Shown here: piece after piece, positions 56,118-64,000 of the stretch | How the letters are laid out: each line of letters opens with the position of its first letter | Position numbering within the stretch: the stretch's first letter is position 1 | Assembly (NCBI GenBank): GCA_963712565.1 | Contig: CAVQIP010000040.1 | Span: 62,001 to 126,000, forward strand | Origin: VAZQ01 sp963712565 | GTDB lineage: Bacteria; Pseudomonadota; Alphaproteobacteria; Rhizobiales; Xanthobacteraceae | Reading direction: 5' to 3' | DNA: 64,000 bases | The notes under the pieces: model-generated | Told to the model about the DNA's origin: nothing | Databases searched by the model: none | The model's input: only the letters and a program-made list of their open reading frames with translations | Position numbers and translations under genes: made by a program

Positions 56118-57095
56118 TCACTCCATCTTGAAGCCGGTGGCTTTCATGATCGGTACCCAGCGCCGCGTCTCCGCAGCGATGAACGCACGCGTCGCCTCAG
56201 GCCCGGAGTCGAGGATCGGCTCGAAGCCGGACGCCACCAGGATGCGCTGCAAATCCGCATCCGCCATGACCTTGCGGGTGGCGTCCGCGATCTGGTCGAC
56301 GATGGCCTGCGGTAGTCCGGCCGGAGCGAAGAGCCCGTTGAGGTTGCCGGCGATCATGCCCGCAAGTCCGGCTTCGATCGCGGTCGGGATGTCGGGCGCC
56401 GCCTTGATCCGCGTGTCCGCGTTGACGGCGAGGATGCGCACTTTGCCGGCGCGATGAAACGCCAGCAGCGGGGCGCCCACGTTCGGCGTCATCATCGGGA
56501 TGTGCCCGCTGGCGAGATCGGCGACGCCGGGGGCCGAGCCCTTGTAGGGAATGTGCACGATGTCGGGCGCGCCGATGAGCTGCTTGAACAGCTCGCCCGC
56601 CAGATTGGTCAATGTCCCGGCGCCGGCCGAGCCGTAGGACAGCTTGCCGGGATTGGCCTTGGCGTAGGCGATCAGCTCGACGAGGTTGCGCGCGGGCACC
56701 GACTCGTGGACCACGATCGAGGTCGGCGCGTTGCAGAGAATATAGATCCCGACGAAATCCTTGAGCGGATCGTAGGGCGCATTGCTCATGATCGCGGGAA
56801 TCAGCACCTGGGTGCTGGTATTGCCGAACAGGAAGGTATGGCCGTCCGGCTGCGCCCGCGCGACCTCGGCGGCGCCGGTCACGCCGCCGCCGCCGCCCCG
56901 GTTCTCCGTCACCACGGTGCCGAGGAGGGGTTTCATCTTCTCCGCCCACAGCCGGCCGACCACGTCGGTGGCGCCGCCGGGCGAGAACGGCACGACCAGC
57001 CGGACGGTGCGGTCGGGATAGGCGAGTGCGCTGCGCGGCAGCAGTGCGGTCGATAGCCAGGCCGACCCCGCGGCCAGCAGGTCGCGTCGATTCAT
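56118..57095 (-). CDS. Bug/TctC-family binding protein (third copy)
   Basis: 325 residues. Signal MNRRDLLAAGSAWLSTALLP, then RTVRLVVPFSPGGATDVVGR, TENRGGGGGVTGAAEVARAQ, DGHTFLFGNTS, IVHIPYKGSAPGVADLASGH. A carboxylate-binding periplasmic receptor of the tripartite tricarboxylate type without membrane partners. It follows the aroE-like gene by 67 bases and reads the same way, so it may feed that pathway. Confidence 0.9.
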   Translation of the reverse strand: MNRRDLLAAGSAWLSTALLPRSALAYPDRTVRLVVPFSPGGATDVVGRLWAEKMKPLLGTVVTENRGGGGGVTGAAEVARAQPDGHTFLFGNTSTQVLIPAIMSNAPYDPLKDFVGIYILCNAPTSIVVHESVPARNLVELIAYAKANPGKLSYGSAGAGTLTNLAGELFKQLIGAPDIVHIPYKGSAPGVADLASGHIPMMTPNVGAPLLAFHRAGKVRILAVNADTRIKAAPDIPTAIEAGLAGMIAGNLNGLFAPAGLPQAIVDQIADATRKVMADADLQRILVASGFEPILDSGPEATRAFIAAETRRWVPIMKATGFKME

Positions 57096-57162
57096 GGCAT
57101 GTCCTCGAAACCCTTACAGTCGCCGAATGTTGGTGCGGATCGCGGGCATTGTAAATCGAGAC

Positions 57163-58005
57163 TCACGTCGTCGCTTCGATCAGCGCGCGCAACTCCGGCG
57201 TGACCTCCGGCATGATCCCGAACCAGGCATGGAACGCCGGCCGCGCCTGATGCAGCAACATGCCGAGGCCGTTCACCGTCGGGTTGCCGCGCTTGCGGGC
57301 GGCGGCCAGCAGTGGCGTCTCGCGTGGAATGTAGATGATGTCCGACACCAGCGCGCTCGCGGGCAAGGCATCGAGCGCGATGTCCAGCGGCGGCGCGCCG
57401 ATCATGCCCTGACTGGTGGTGTTGACCAGCATCGCCGCGCCGTCGAGCGCAGCCTGCCGACGCTCCCACGGCAGTGCCGTGATCGGGCCGCCCAATTCCC
57501 GCGCCAGCGCTTGGCCTCGTGCCAGCGTGCGGTTGACGAGACGAATCTCGCGGGCGCCCTGGTCGATCAAGCCGACCAGCACCGCCCGCGCGCTTCCGCC
57601 CGCGCCGATCACCACGATCGGGCCCGCATCGGCGCGCCAGCCGGGCTGCGCCTCGCGCACGCTCTCGATATAGCCGAAGGCGTCGTGGTTCTGTCCGGCG
57701 AGCGATCCGTCGGGCGCGACCACGACGCAGTTGATGGCGCCGATGCGGCGGGCGACCGCATCGACCCGGTCGACGATGCCGAGCGCCGCCTCCTTGTGCG
57801 GAATCGTCAGGTTGCAGCCGGAAAAACCGAGCGTCGGCAGCGCCCGCAGAGCGGCATGCAGGCCTTCGGCCGCGATGGCGAGCGGGACATAGGTGCCGGC
57901 AAGGCCGTGAAGGCCGAGCCAGTAATTGTGCAGCTTGGGCGAGCGCGAATGCATCACCGGCCATCCCATCACGCCGGCAAGCAGGAAACGATCAGGATCG
58001 GTCAT
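57163..58005 (-). CDS. Shikimate/quinate dehydrogenase family protein (AroE-like)
   Basis: 280 residues. SRSPKLHN at the substrate pocket, catalytic Lys71 (LTIPHK) and Asp108 (QNHDAFG), and the NADP site VIGAGGSARAVLVG. At the ribose-phosphate site VNRTLARGQ favours NADP. It may be the biosynthetic enzyme, but its place between two Bug receptors and away from aro genes suggests a paralogue acting on quinate, shikimate or similar acids. The downstream gap to the receptor is short. Confidence 0.85.
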   Translation of the reverse strand: MTDPDRFLLAGVMGWPVMHSRSPKLHNYWLGLHGLAGTYVPLAIAAEGLHAALRALPTLGFSGCNLTIPHKEAALGIVDRVDAVARRIGAINCVVVAPDGSLAGQNHDAFGYIESVREAQPGWRADAGPIVVIGAGGSARAVLVGLIDQGAREIRLVNRTLARGQALARELGGPITALPWERRQAALDGAAMLVNTTSQGMIGAPPLDIALDALPASALVSDIIYIPRETPLLAAARKRGNPTVNGLGMLLHQARPAFHAWFGIMPEVTPELRALIEATT

Positions 58006-58058
58006 GGGTCGGTCGGCGGTCGGGCGCAGGATCGTTGAAACTCTGCACGACTGTCAGC

Positions 58059-59108
58059 CTATTGCAGATTGGGCACAAGCTTCTTCACCGTTTCGACCAG
58101 CGCCGCCGGCGTCTCGTAGAGATTGGCGACGAGCCGCTCCAGGTGATCCGGCGGACGATAGGTCATGTCCATCTTGATCCTGGCCGCCTCCGCCAGCAGT
58201 TCCGGATCCGCGAGCGTCTCCGCAAATGCCTTCCGCATCGTCTCTACGCGGTCCTTCGGCACCTCGGGCGGCAAGACGTAAGGCCGGCCGAATTCGGTGC
58301 TGGAAAAAACAAACCGCATGAGCTGGCGCTGCTCGACGGTCTTCGCGTAGTCGAAAATCGACGGCACGTCGGGAATTTCCGGGATCGGTGATTCCTCCGC
58401 GCGCAGGAGAAAAACGAGTTTGCCGTCGCGCACGAGCTGCTCGTAGATGCGGAATTGTCCATACGAAGCGCACGCGCCTTGCACCTCGCCGCGCTCCATG
58501 GCGAGGACGGTGTCGGTTGTGCCCTTGTAGCCCTGGATGATGCGGAACTTGGTGCCGAGCACGTGATTGAACACGGTCGGCAGGATGCTGAGCGCGGAGC
58601 CGGCGCCGGCTCCGCCCACGATGAATTCGTGGGTGAACAGATCGGCCGGGGTCTTGACCGGCGCGGTGAACCAACGCACGCAAACCCGCGCCGGCAGCGA
58701 GGTCGCGCCGAGCCAGTTGAAGCGCCGGGGATCGGCCTCGACGTTCATCTGGCCCATCAGCGCCTGGCTCGGCACGTTGCGCGAGAACGAGCCGAACACC
58801 GTGCCGTCCCGCGGCGCCTGCGCGTATAGAAAATTGGCCGCGGCGATGCTGGCCGCCGCCGGCATGTTCTGGACGATGATGGTCGGCTCGCCCGGGATGT
58901 GCCGCGCGAGGTAGCGCGCGAGGAAGCGCCCGGCCAGATCGTAGTCGTTGCCCACGGGATGGCCGATGATCATTCGGATCTGCTTGTTGCGGTAGAAGTC
59001 CTGCGGCGCTTGCGCCAACGCGCCGAATGAGACGACCAAGCACACAGCCGTCGTCCCCGCGAAAGCGGGGACCCATCGTGCCAGGTAGCGCCCGCCGCTG
59101 GAATCCAA
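58059..59108 (-). CDS. Bug/TctC-family binding protein (fourth copy) with repeat-derived N-terminus
   Basis: 349 residues. The mature part is QIRMIIGHPVGNDYDLAGRF, VQNMPAAASIAAANFLYAQ, RDGTVFGSFSR, IIQGYKGTTDTVLAMERGEV. It is a distant Bug homologue and the GPGG-like loop reads HPVGN. The start is weak (TTG at 59108). The first 20 residues or so (ARWVPAFAGTT) are encoded by a dispersed palindrome that reaches into the gene, followed by a short hydrophobic run AVCLVVSFGALAQA. The native signal peptide may have been replaced. Confidence 0.85.
   Translation of the reverse strand: MDSSGGRYLARWVPAFAGTTAVCLVVSFGALAQAPQDFYRNKQIRMIIGHPVGNDYDLAGRFLARYLARHIPGEPTIIVQNMPAAASIAAANFLYAQAPRDGTVFGSFSRNVPSQALMGQMNVEADPRRFNWLGATSLPARVCVRWFTAPVKTPADLFTHEFIVGGAGAGSALSILPTVFNHVLGTKFRIIQGYKGTTDTVLAMERGEVQGACASYGQFRIYEQLVRDGKLVFLLRAEESPIPEIPDVPSIFDYAKTVEQRQLMRFVFSSTEFGRPYVLPPEVPKDRVETMRKAFAETLADPELLAEAARIKMDMTYRPPDHLERLVANLYETPAALVETVKKLVPNLQ
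59050..59076. repeat. Half-copy of the GTCGTCCCCGCG palindrome inside a gene start
   Basis: GTCGTCCCCGCGAAAGCGGG followed by GACCCAT. It is the left half of the 38424/48930 element and overlaps the signal-peptide codons of the fourth Bug receptor. Confidence 0.65.
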
Positions 59109-59156
59109 GCACGCAACACATGTCGGCCATAGAGCATGCCATCGGCGGCCGACCGC

Positions 59157-60056
59157 CTATTCCGCCGCGCGCTTGTGCACCAGCGCCGCCGCCGCCTGGT
59201 CGTACTTCTCCTCGCGCGCCAGCAGCGGTTTGAGGCCGACAAGGTCGTAATAGTCGTCGAGCGGGATGAGGTGCTCCTGGCAGGGCGCGAGCGAGTTGGC
59301 GTGCCTGAGCACGCGCAGCACGTTGCGCACCGCCTGCGCCGCGGCGAACAGCGCGATCGAGGGGAAGGTCGCGGAACAGACGCCGGCTGCTTCGAGCTCC
59401 TCGAGGCTGCGGGCCTTCGGACCCGCGGCCTGCGAGAGCGTCGCCATGTGCGGCCCGCCGACTTCGCGCAGCACCCGCTTGATGTCGGCGATGGTGTCGA
59501 CGCCCATGGGCTTGGCCATGTCGGCGCCGGCCTCCATGAACAATTGGCAGCGGCCGATGGCGGCCTCGACGCCCTCGACGCCGGCGGCGTCGGTGCGCGC
59601 GGCGATGAACAGGTCGCCGTCGCGCCGCGCATCGAGCGCGGCCTTGATCTTGGCGAGCATCTGCTCGACCGGCACGATCTGCTTGCCAGGCAGATAGCCG
59701 CAGCGGTTTGGAAACACTTGGTCGCTGATGAACAGGCCGGCGACGCCCGCAGCCTCGAAGGCGCGCACCATCTGTCGCACGTTGTTGACGCCGCCGAATC
59801 CGGTGTCGGCATCGACATAGACCGGAATGTCGACCGCGGCGCAGATGCGCGCGTAGTGGTCGGCATAGTCGCGCATGTTGGATTGGCCCATGTCGGCCTG
59901 CGCCAGCATGCTGCCGACCCCGGCATAGCCGCCCGCCACCAGCGCCTCGAAGCCTTCGGCCTCGATGATGCGGGCCGACAGCGCGTCGTAGGCACCCGGC
60001 ATCAGCACCAGGCGTTTCCCCGCCATGATCGCCCTGAGTTTTTTGCGCACGTCCAT
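59157..60056 (-). CDS. Isocitrate lyase/PEP mutase family enzyme
   Basis: 299 residues from ATG 60056. TIM-barrel segments MPGAYDALSARIIEAEGFEA, VYVDADTGFGGVNNVRQM, and the gating loop ISDQVFPNRCGYLPGKQIVP. The Cys of the KRCGH loop that does C-C cleavage in methylisocitrate and dimethylmalate lyases is kept (NRCGY), so it is a lyase rather than a mutase. Oxaloacetate decarboxylase relatives also exist. It begins 28 bases after the leuD stop; with leuCD it suggests conversion of a substituted malate. Confidence 0.88.
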   Translation of the reverse strand: MDVRKKLRAIMAGKRLVLMPGAYDALSARIIEAEGFEALVAGGYAGVGSMLAQADMGQSNMRDYADHYARICAAVDIPVYVDADTGFGGVNNVRQMVRAFEAAGVAGLFISDQVFPNRCGYLPGKQIVPVEQMLAKIKAALDARRDGDLFIAARTDAAGVEGVEAAIGRCQLFMEAGADMAKPMGVDTIADIKRVLREVGGPHMATLSQAAGPKARSLEELEAAGVCSATFPSIALFAAAQAVRNVLRVLRHANSLAPCQEHLIPLDDYYDLVGLKPLLAREEKYDQAAAALVHKRAAE

Positions 60057-60084
60057 GTCGTTGCTCCCAAGGCCGGGACCGCCA

Positions 60085-60714
60085 TCACGCCCGGCTGTCC
60101 TCCGCCGTCTGTAACCATGGCTCGTCGACGGCCATGCGCTGCTCCCAGGCCGCGATCTCGTCCGCATGCTTGAGCGTGAGCCCGATATCGTCGAGGCCTT
60201 CGATCAGGCGCATGCGGTCGGCGGCCGGGATGTCGAAGCCGATATCGGGACCGCCGGGGCCGCTGATGCGCTGCGTTTGCAGATCGACGGTGAACGGCGC
60301 CTGGCCGTTCACCGCCAGCACCCGTTGCGTGAACGCCTCCGCCTGCTGGGGTTCGAGCACGATCGGAAGCAATCCGTTCTGCAGGCAGTTCTCGCGATAG
60401 ATGTCGGCAAAGCTCCTAGCCACGATCACGCGGATATTGTTCGCCAGCATTCCCCACACCGCCGCTTCGCGCGAGGAGCCGGCGCCGAAATTGTGTCCGG
60501 TGACGAGGATGCCGGCATTCCTGAACTGCGGGCGGTTGAGCACGAAATCCGGATCCTCGCTGCCGTCGTCGCGCCGGCGCGCGCGCATGAACAGCAGCGC
60601 CTTGTAGTCCGGCTTGAGCTGGCGCATCGCCTGCACCGGCGCGATCTGGTCGGTGTTGATGTCGTCCGCGAGCAGCGGGACGGCGATGCCGGTATGGGTC
60701 GTGAACGGCTGCAT
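60085..60714 (-). CDS. leuD: 3-isopropylmalate dehydratase small subunit family (LeuD-like)
   Basis: 209 residues. Swivelling domain with LLADDINTDQIAPVQAM, GHNFGAGSSREAAVWGM, VARSFADIYRENCLQNGLLP. It binds the substrate side chain. The start is ATG 60714, overlapping the leuC stop (TGATG). The long form and the linked large subunit fit isopropylmalate isomerase, but other hydro-lyases share the fold. It may be a second, catabolic copy rather than the leucine biosynthetic one. Confidence 0.88.
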   Translation of the reverse strand: MQPFTTHTGIAVPLLADDINTDQIAPVQAMRQLKPDYKALLFMRARRRDDGSEDPDFVLNRPQFRNAGILVTGHNFGAGSSREAAVWGMLANNIRVIVARSFADIYRENCLQNGLLPIVLEPQQAEAFTQRVLAVNGQAPFTVDLQTQRISGPGGPDIGFDIPAADRMRLIEGLDDIGLTLKHADEIAAWEQRMAVDEPWLQTAEDSRA

Positions 60715-62120
60715 CACGTCCGCCCCGACAACAGCCGCACGTCGGCGATGCGCCCGGCGACCGCGGTCGCCGCGGCGGTTTCCGGGCTAACGAGGTGGGT
60801 GCGCACCTTCGGGCCCTGGCGGTGCTCGAAGTTGCGGTTGGTGGTCGAGACGCAGCGCTCCCCCGGCTCGCCGCGGTCGCCGTTGCCGCCGGCGCACATC
60901 GAGCAGCCGGATTCGCCCCAGAAAAATCCGGCCGCGCGGAACACGCGATCGAGGCCGGCCGCCTCGGCCGCGCGCTTCACGCTGGTCGAGCCGGGCACGA
61001 CCATCGCGATCACGCCGGCAGCGACCCGCCGGCCGCGCACCACGTCGGCCGCCGCCTGCAGGTCCGGCAGACGGCTGTTGGTGCAGGAGCCGATGAAGAC
61101 GCGGTCGACCGGCAAGCCGGCGAGCGCCATGCCGGGGCGCAATCCCATATAGGCGAGCGCGCTCTCGATCGCGGCGCGCCGGCTCGCTTCGACCGCGACT
61201 GGATCCGGCACGCGGCCGGAAATCCCGAGCACCTGGCTCGGATCGGTGCCCCAGGTGATCTGCGGCTCGAGCGTGCTGCAATCGAGCACGACCGCGCGGT
61301 CGAAGGCGGCGCCGTCGTCGGTTCGCAGCGTGCGCCAATGGGCGAGGGCGCGATCCCACATCGCACCTTTGGGAGCGAAGGGACGTCCTGCGAGCCATGA
61401 GAAGGCGGTCTCATCGGGCGCCACGAAGCCGGAGCGGCCGCCCATCTCGATATTGAGGTTGCACAGCGTCATGCGGCTTTCGATCGACATCGCGTCCACC
61501 GCCGCGCCGGCATATTCCACGACGTAGCCGCGCGCGCCCGCCACGCCCAACTCGGCGATGATGCGCAGCGCCACGTCCTTGGCGGTGACGTGCTGCGCGA
61601 GCCTGCCTTCGAGACGGATCGACATGCGCTTGGGCCGCTTGAGCGCCATCACCTGGGTCGCGAGGATGTGGGCGAGCTCGCTCGTGCCGCAACCGAAGGC
61701 AAGCGCGCCGAGGCCGCCGACCGTGCTGGCATGGCTGTCGGGGACGGCGTGGGTCGCGCCCGGCAGCACCATCCCGAGTTCCGGCGCGACCACGTGGGAG
61801 ATGCCCTGCTCGGGATCGTCGATATCGAAAAGCCTGATGCCGTTGCGGCGGCTGCCTTCGCGCATGGCCTTGAGAAAGGCCGCACCCGACGGATTGGTGG
61901 TGTCGTCGCGGCCGGGCCTGGTGGCGACGGTGTGGTCCTGCATGGAGAAGGTGAGATCCGGACGGCGCACCCGCCGCTGCTGCTTCTCCAGTTGCTCGAA
62001 GGCGTGCGGCGCGTGCAGCTCGTGCAGCACGTGGCGGTCGATATAGATGAGGTCGCGGCCGTCGGCGCGCCGTGCGACCAGGTGGGAATCCCAGATCTTG
62101 TCGAACAAAGTCTTGGGCAT
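60714..62120 (-). CDS. leuC: 3-isopropylmalate dehydratase large subunit family (LeuC-like)
   Basis: 468 residues. Iron-sulfur ligands in GSCTNSR and SGCSMCAGG; active-site segments LTFSMQDHTVATRPGRDD and SHASTVGGLGALAFGCGTSE. It is of the long proteobacterial LeuC kind. Starts MPKTLFDKIWDSH. It lies 102 bases after the molybdopterin hydroxylase gene, separated from it by a strong terminator, and first in the leuC-leuD-lyase unit. The substrate could be 2-isopropylmalate or another substituted malate or maleate. Confidence 0.9.
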   Translation of the reverse strand: MPKTLFDKIWDSHLVARRADGRDLIYIDRHVLHELHAPHAFEQLEKQQRRVRRPDLTFSMQDHTVATRPGRDDTTNPSGAAFLKAMREGSRRNGIRLFDIDDPEQGISHVVAPELGMVLPGATHAVPDSHASTVGGLGALAFGCGTSELAHILATQVMALKRPKRMSIRLEGRLAQHVTAKDVALRIIAELGVAGARGYVVEYAGAAVDAMSIESRMTLCNLNIEMGGRSGFVAPDETAFSWLAGRPFAPKGAMWDRALAHWRTLRTDDGAAFDRAVVLDCSTLEPQITWGTDPSQVLGISGRVPDPVAVEASRRAAIESALAYMGLRPGMALAGLPVDRVFIGSCTNSRLPDLQAAADVVRGRRVAAGVIAMVVPGSTSVKRAAEAAGLDRVFRAAGFFWGESGCSMCAGGNGDRGEPGERCVSTTNRNFEHRQGPKVRTHLVSPETAAATAVAGRIADVRLLSGRT

Positions 62121-62173
62121 GACGGCGTTGCTCGCGGGCTACCTCGCAACTGTATCCCTGACGCGAAAAAGAT

Positions 62174-62201
62174 GCATCCCCGGGCCTCGACCCGGGGATG
62201 C
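62174..62201 (-). terminator. Intrinsic terminator after the molybdopterin hydroxylase
   Basis: Perfect 11-base stem GCATCCCCGGG / CCCGGGGATGC with a 6-base loop, followed on the minus strand by ATC and a run of five T. It lies between the hydroxylase stop and leuC, so leuC needs its own promoter within the next 50 bases. Confidence 0.75.
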
Positions 62202-62221
62202 AGCGGCCATAAGCCCGCGCC

Positions 62222-64000
62222 TCAAGCCAGCCTGATGTTCTTCAACGGCAAGCTGCGCACCGGTTTGCCGGTCGCGGCATGGATGGCGTTGAGCACGGCG
62301 GGCGCCACCACGCAGATCGTCGGCTCGCCGACCCCGCCCCAGAAATCCTGGCTGGGCACCAGCACCGTTTCCACTTTCGGCATCTCGGCCAGCCGCATGA
62401 TCTCGTAGCTGTCGAAGTTGAGATCCACCATGCGGCCGTCCTTGACCCGGCATTCGCCGTAGAGCGTGGCGGTGAGGCCATAGGCGACCGAGCCTTCGAC
62501 CTGGGCCGCGATCTGGCCGGGATTGACGGCATGCCCGCAATTGAGCGCCAGCACCATGCGATGAACCTTGAGCTTGCCCTGGCCGCTCACCGAGACTTCG
62601 GCGACGGCAGCCGAGTAGCTGCCGTAGCCCATGAATTGCGCGATGCCGCGATGCACGCCGGGCGGAAGCGGCTTGCCCCAGTCGCCCTTCTCCGCCGCGG
62701 CGTTGAGCACGGCGAGATGCTTGGGATGCTTGCCCATGAGCGCGCGGCGGAATTCGAGCGGGTCCTTGCCGGCCGCGCGCGCCACCTCATCGATGAAGCA
62801 TTCCATGTACACGCGCGTTCTGGTTGGTGTTGACCCCGCGCCAGGGCCCGACCGGCACGTGGGTGTTGCGCATCACGTATTCGATCAGCAGGTTGGGCAC
62901 GGTGTAGCCGAGCTGCGCGTCGCCCGGCTCCTCCCACAGTCCTTGCAGTTGGCGTCGGTCCTTGCCGCCGACGATTCCCGCCGGATTCAAGGTGGCGTTG
63001 ATCGATTGCCCGGATACGCGGACGTGCAGTCCGACCAGACTGCCCTCGGCGTCGAGGCCGGCGGACAGCCGGCACTGGGAGATCGGCCGGAAGAAGTCGT
63101 GCGCCTGGTCTTCCTCGCGGCTCCAGATCAGCTTGATCGGGACGCCGGGGAAATTCTTGGCGATCTCCACCGCCTGGCGGACGAAGTCCTGCGTGCCGCC
63201 GCGCCGCCCGAAGCCGCCGCCGAGATCGAGGCGGTGGACATCACAGTTGGCGAGCGGAACGCCGGAGACCTCCGACAAGGCGGCAAGCGACGCCTCCACG
63301 TTCTGGCTCGGCACCCACACCTCGGCCTTGTCGGCCGAGATCTTGACCGTGGCGTTCATCGGCTCCATGCACGCATGGGCGAGGAACGGCGTGCTGTAGA
63401 CCGCCTCGACCTTCTTGGCCGCGCCCTCGATCGCCTTCGGCGCGTCGCCGTTGCGACGGTCTCCGTTGGTGGCGGCCGCGGTGAGCCCCTCCTTGAGGTG
63501 CTCGGCGATGGTCGCGCTCGACTGGGATGCGCTGGCGCCCTCGTCCCAGACGATCGGCAGGGCGTCGAGCGCGGTCTTCGCCCGCCACCAGGTATCGGCA
63601 ACGACCGCGACGCCGGTGTCCTTCACCTTCACGACTTTGCGGAAGCCGGGCATGCCCGCGATCTTCGCCTCGTCGTAGCTCTTGAGCTTGCCGCCGAACA
63701 CCGGGCACTCCTTGATCGCGGCGCACAGCATGCCCGGCAGCTGCACGTCGATGGCATAGCGCTTGCTGCCGTTGAGCTTGTCGGCGGTATCGAGCCGCTT
63801 CATCGGCTTGCCCGCGATCTTCCAGTCTTTCGGATCCTTGAGCTTGATGCTCTTGGCATCCGGGGGGTCGAGCTTGGCCGCGGCGCCGGCGACCTTGCCG
63901 TAGCTGGTCGAGCGCCGGGTGGCGGCGTGGCTGATGACGCCGTCGGCGACGGTGAGCTCGCCGACCGGCACTTTCCAATCCTCGGCGGCGGCCTGCAGCA
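62222..64000 (-). CDS. Molybdopterin-dependent hydroxylase large subunit (xanthine dehydrogenase family, IorB-like), C-terminal part, apparent +1 frameshift
   Basis: About 590 residues of a protein of roughly 700-750; the N-terminus lies past the right edge. It shows the two-domain layout of IorB (isoquinoline 1-oxidoreductase beta-type): HRLDLGGGFGRRGGTQDFVR, WSREEDQAHDFFRPISQCRL, VGPWRGVNTNQNA, and the catalytic Glu in GGVGEPTICVVAP near the end. A surplus base at about 62812-62818 breaks the frame; dropping it gives NTNQNAVYMECFIDEVAR. It hydroxylates N-heteroaromatics or aldehydes beside the molybdenum centre. The iron-sulfur subunit is expected outside the window. Confidence 0.87.

Noticed and set aside
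57092..57964. Alternative leftward frame overlapping aroE
   Set aside because: Arg/Gly/Ala-rich shadow of a gene with intact catalytic Lys and Asp.

Overview
The window is GC-rich bacterial chromosome with tightly packed genes. Gene content (tandem DUF3551 proteins, orphan Bug/TctC-type binding proteins, CaiB-type CoA transferases) and dispersed GC-rich palindromes (GTCGTCCCCGCG..GCGGGGAC and GTCATGGCCGGA..TCCGGCCATGAC) suggest an alphaproteobacterium of the Hyphomicrobiales, near Bradyrhizobium, Rhodoplanes or Xanthobacteraceae. That placement is an inference. I see no tRNA, rRNA, CRISPR array, insertion sequence, prophage or plasmid function.

Layout. 1-2746: the N-terminal part of a membrane-anchored BON/DUF900 hydrolase, a secreted trypsin-like protease and two small exported or membrane proteins. 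3086-6584: a class III adenylate cyclase, an L,D-transpeptidase and a 34-residue membrane peptide. 6867-12166: the most unusual operon, encoding a membrane protein with a degenerate J-domain, an FtsX-like permease, a LolD-like ATPase fused to a membrane helix and an extracytoplasmic domain, and a Tat-exported propeller that resembles NosZ but has no CuA domain. 12294-12925: two DUF3551 paralogues. 13208-17590: a complete carbohydrate ABC importer. 17953-21768: a small glycosylation group (GT-C transferase, DUF2304, GT2, methyltransferase). 21885-26748: a branched-chain amino-acid or aromatic-acid type ABC importer (livFGMH plus binding protein).

27027-43752 is a catabolic accessory stretch. 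It holds two Bug binding proteins, two LLM flavin monooxygenases (one coupled to an aminotransferase), VOC, CoA-transferase, BadI/MenB-like crotonase, class II aldolase, acyl-CoA dehydrogenase and dienelactone-hydrolase genes, an HpaB-type hydroxylase, a GlcG protein and an FAD hydroxylase. 43926-48914 is leucine catabolism (ivd, mccB, mccA). 49044-55939 holds another FAD hydroxylase, two SDRs, a PNPOx-like protein, a quinone oxidoreductase, a 2-hydroxyacid dehydrogenase and a CMD-family protein. 56118-64000 holds two Bug binding proteins, an aroE homologue, a PEP mutase/isocitrate lyase family enzyme, a leuCD pair, and the C-terminal two thirds of a molybdopterin hydroxylase that runs off the right edge.

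Together the genes point to a generalist that imports and degrades organic, especially aromatic, acids through CoA thioesters. No transcriptional regulator was recognised.

Seven genes appear broken by eight frameshifts. Each looks like a single extra base, mostly in G/C runs, and removing it restores a full-length family member. I read these as probable sequence errors. One ABC-type binding-protein gene (36059-36435) is instead a true deletion remnant.
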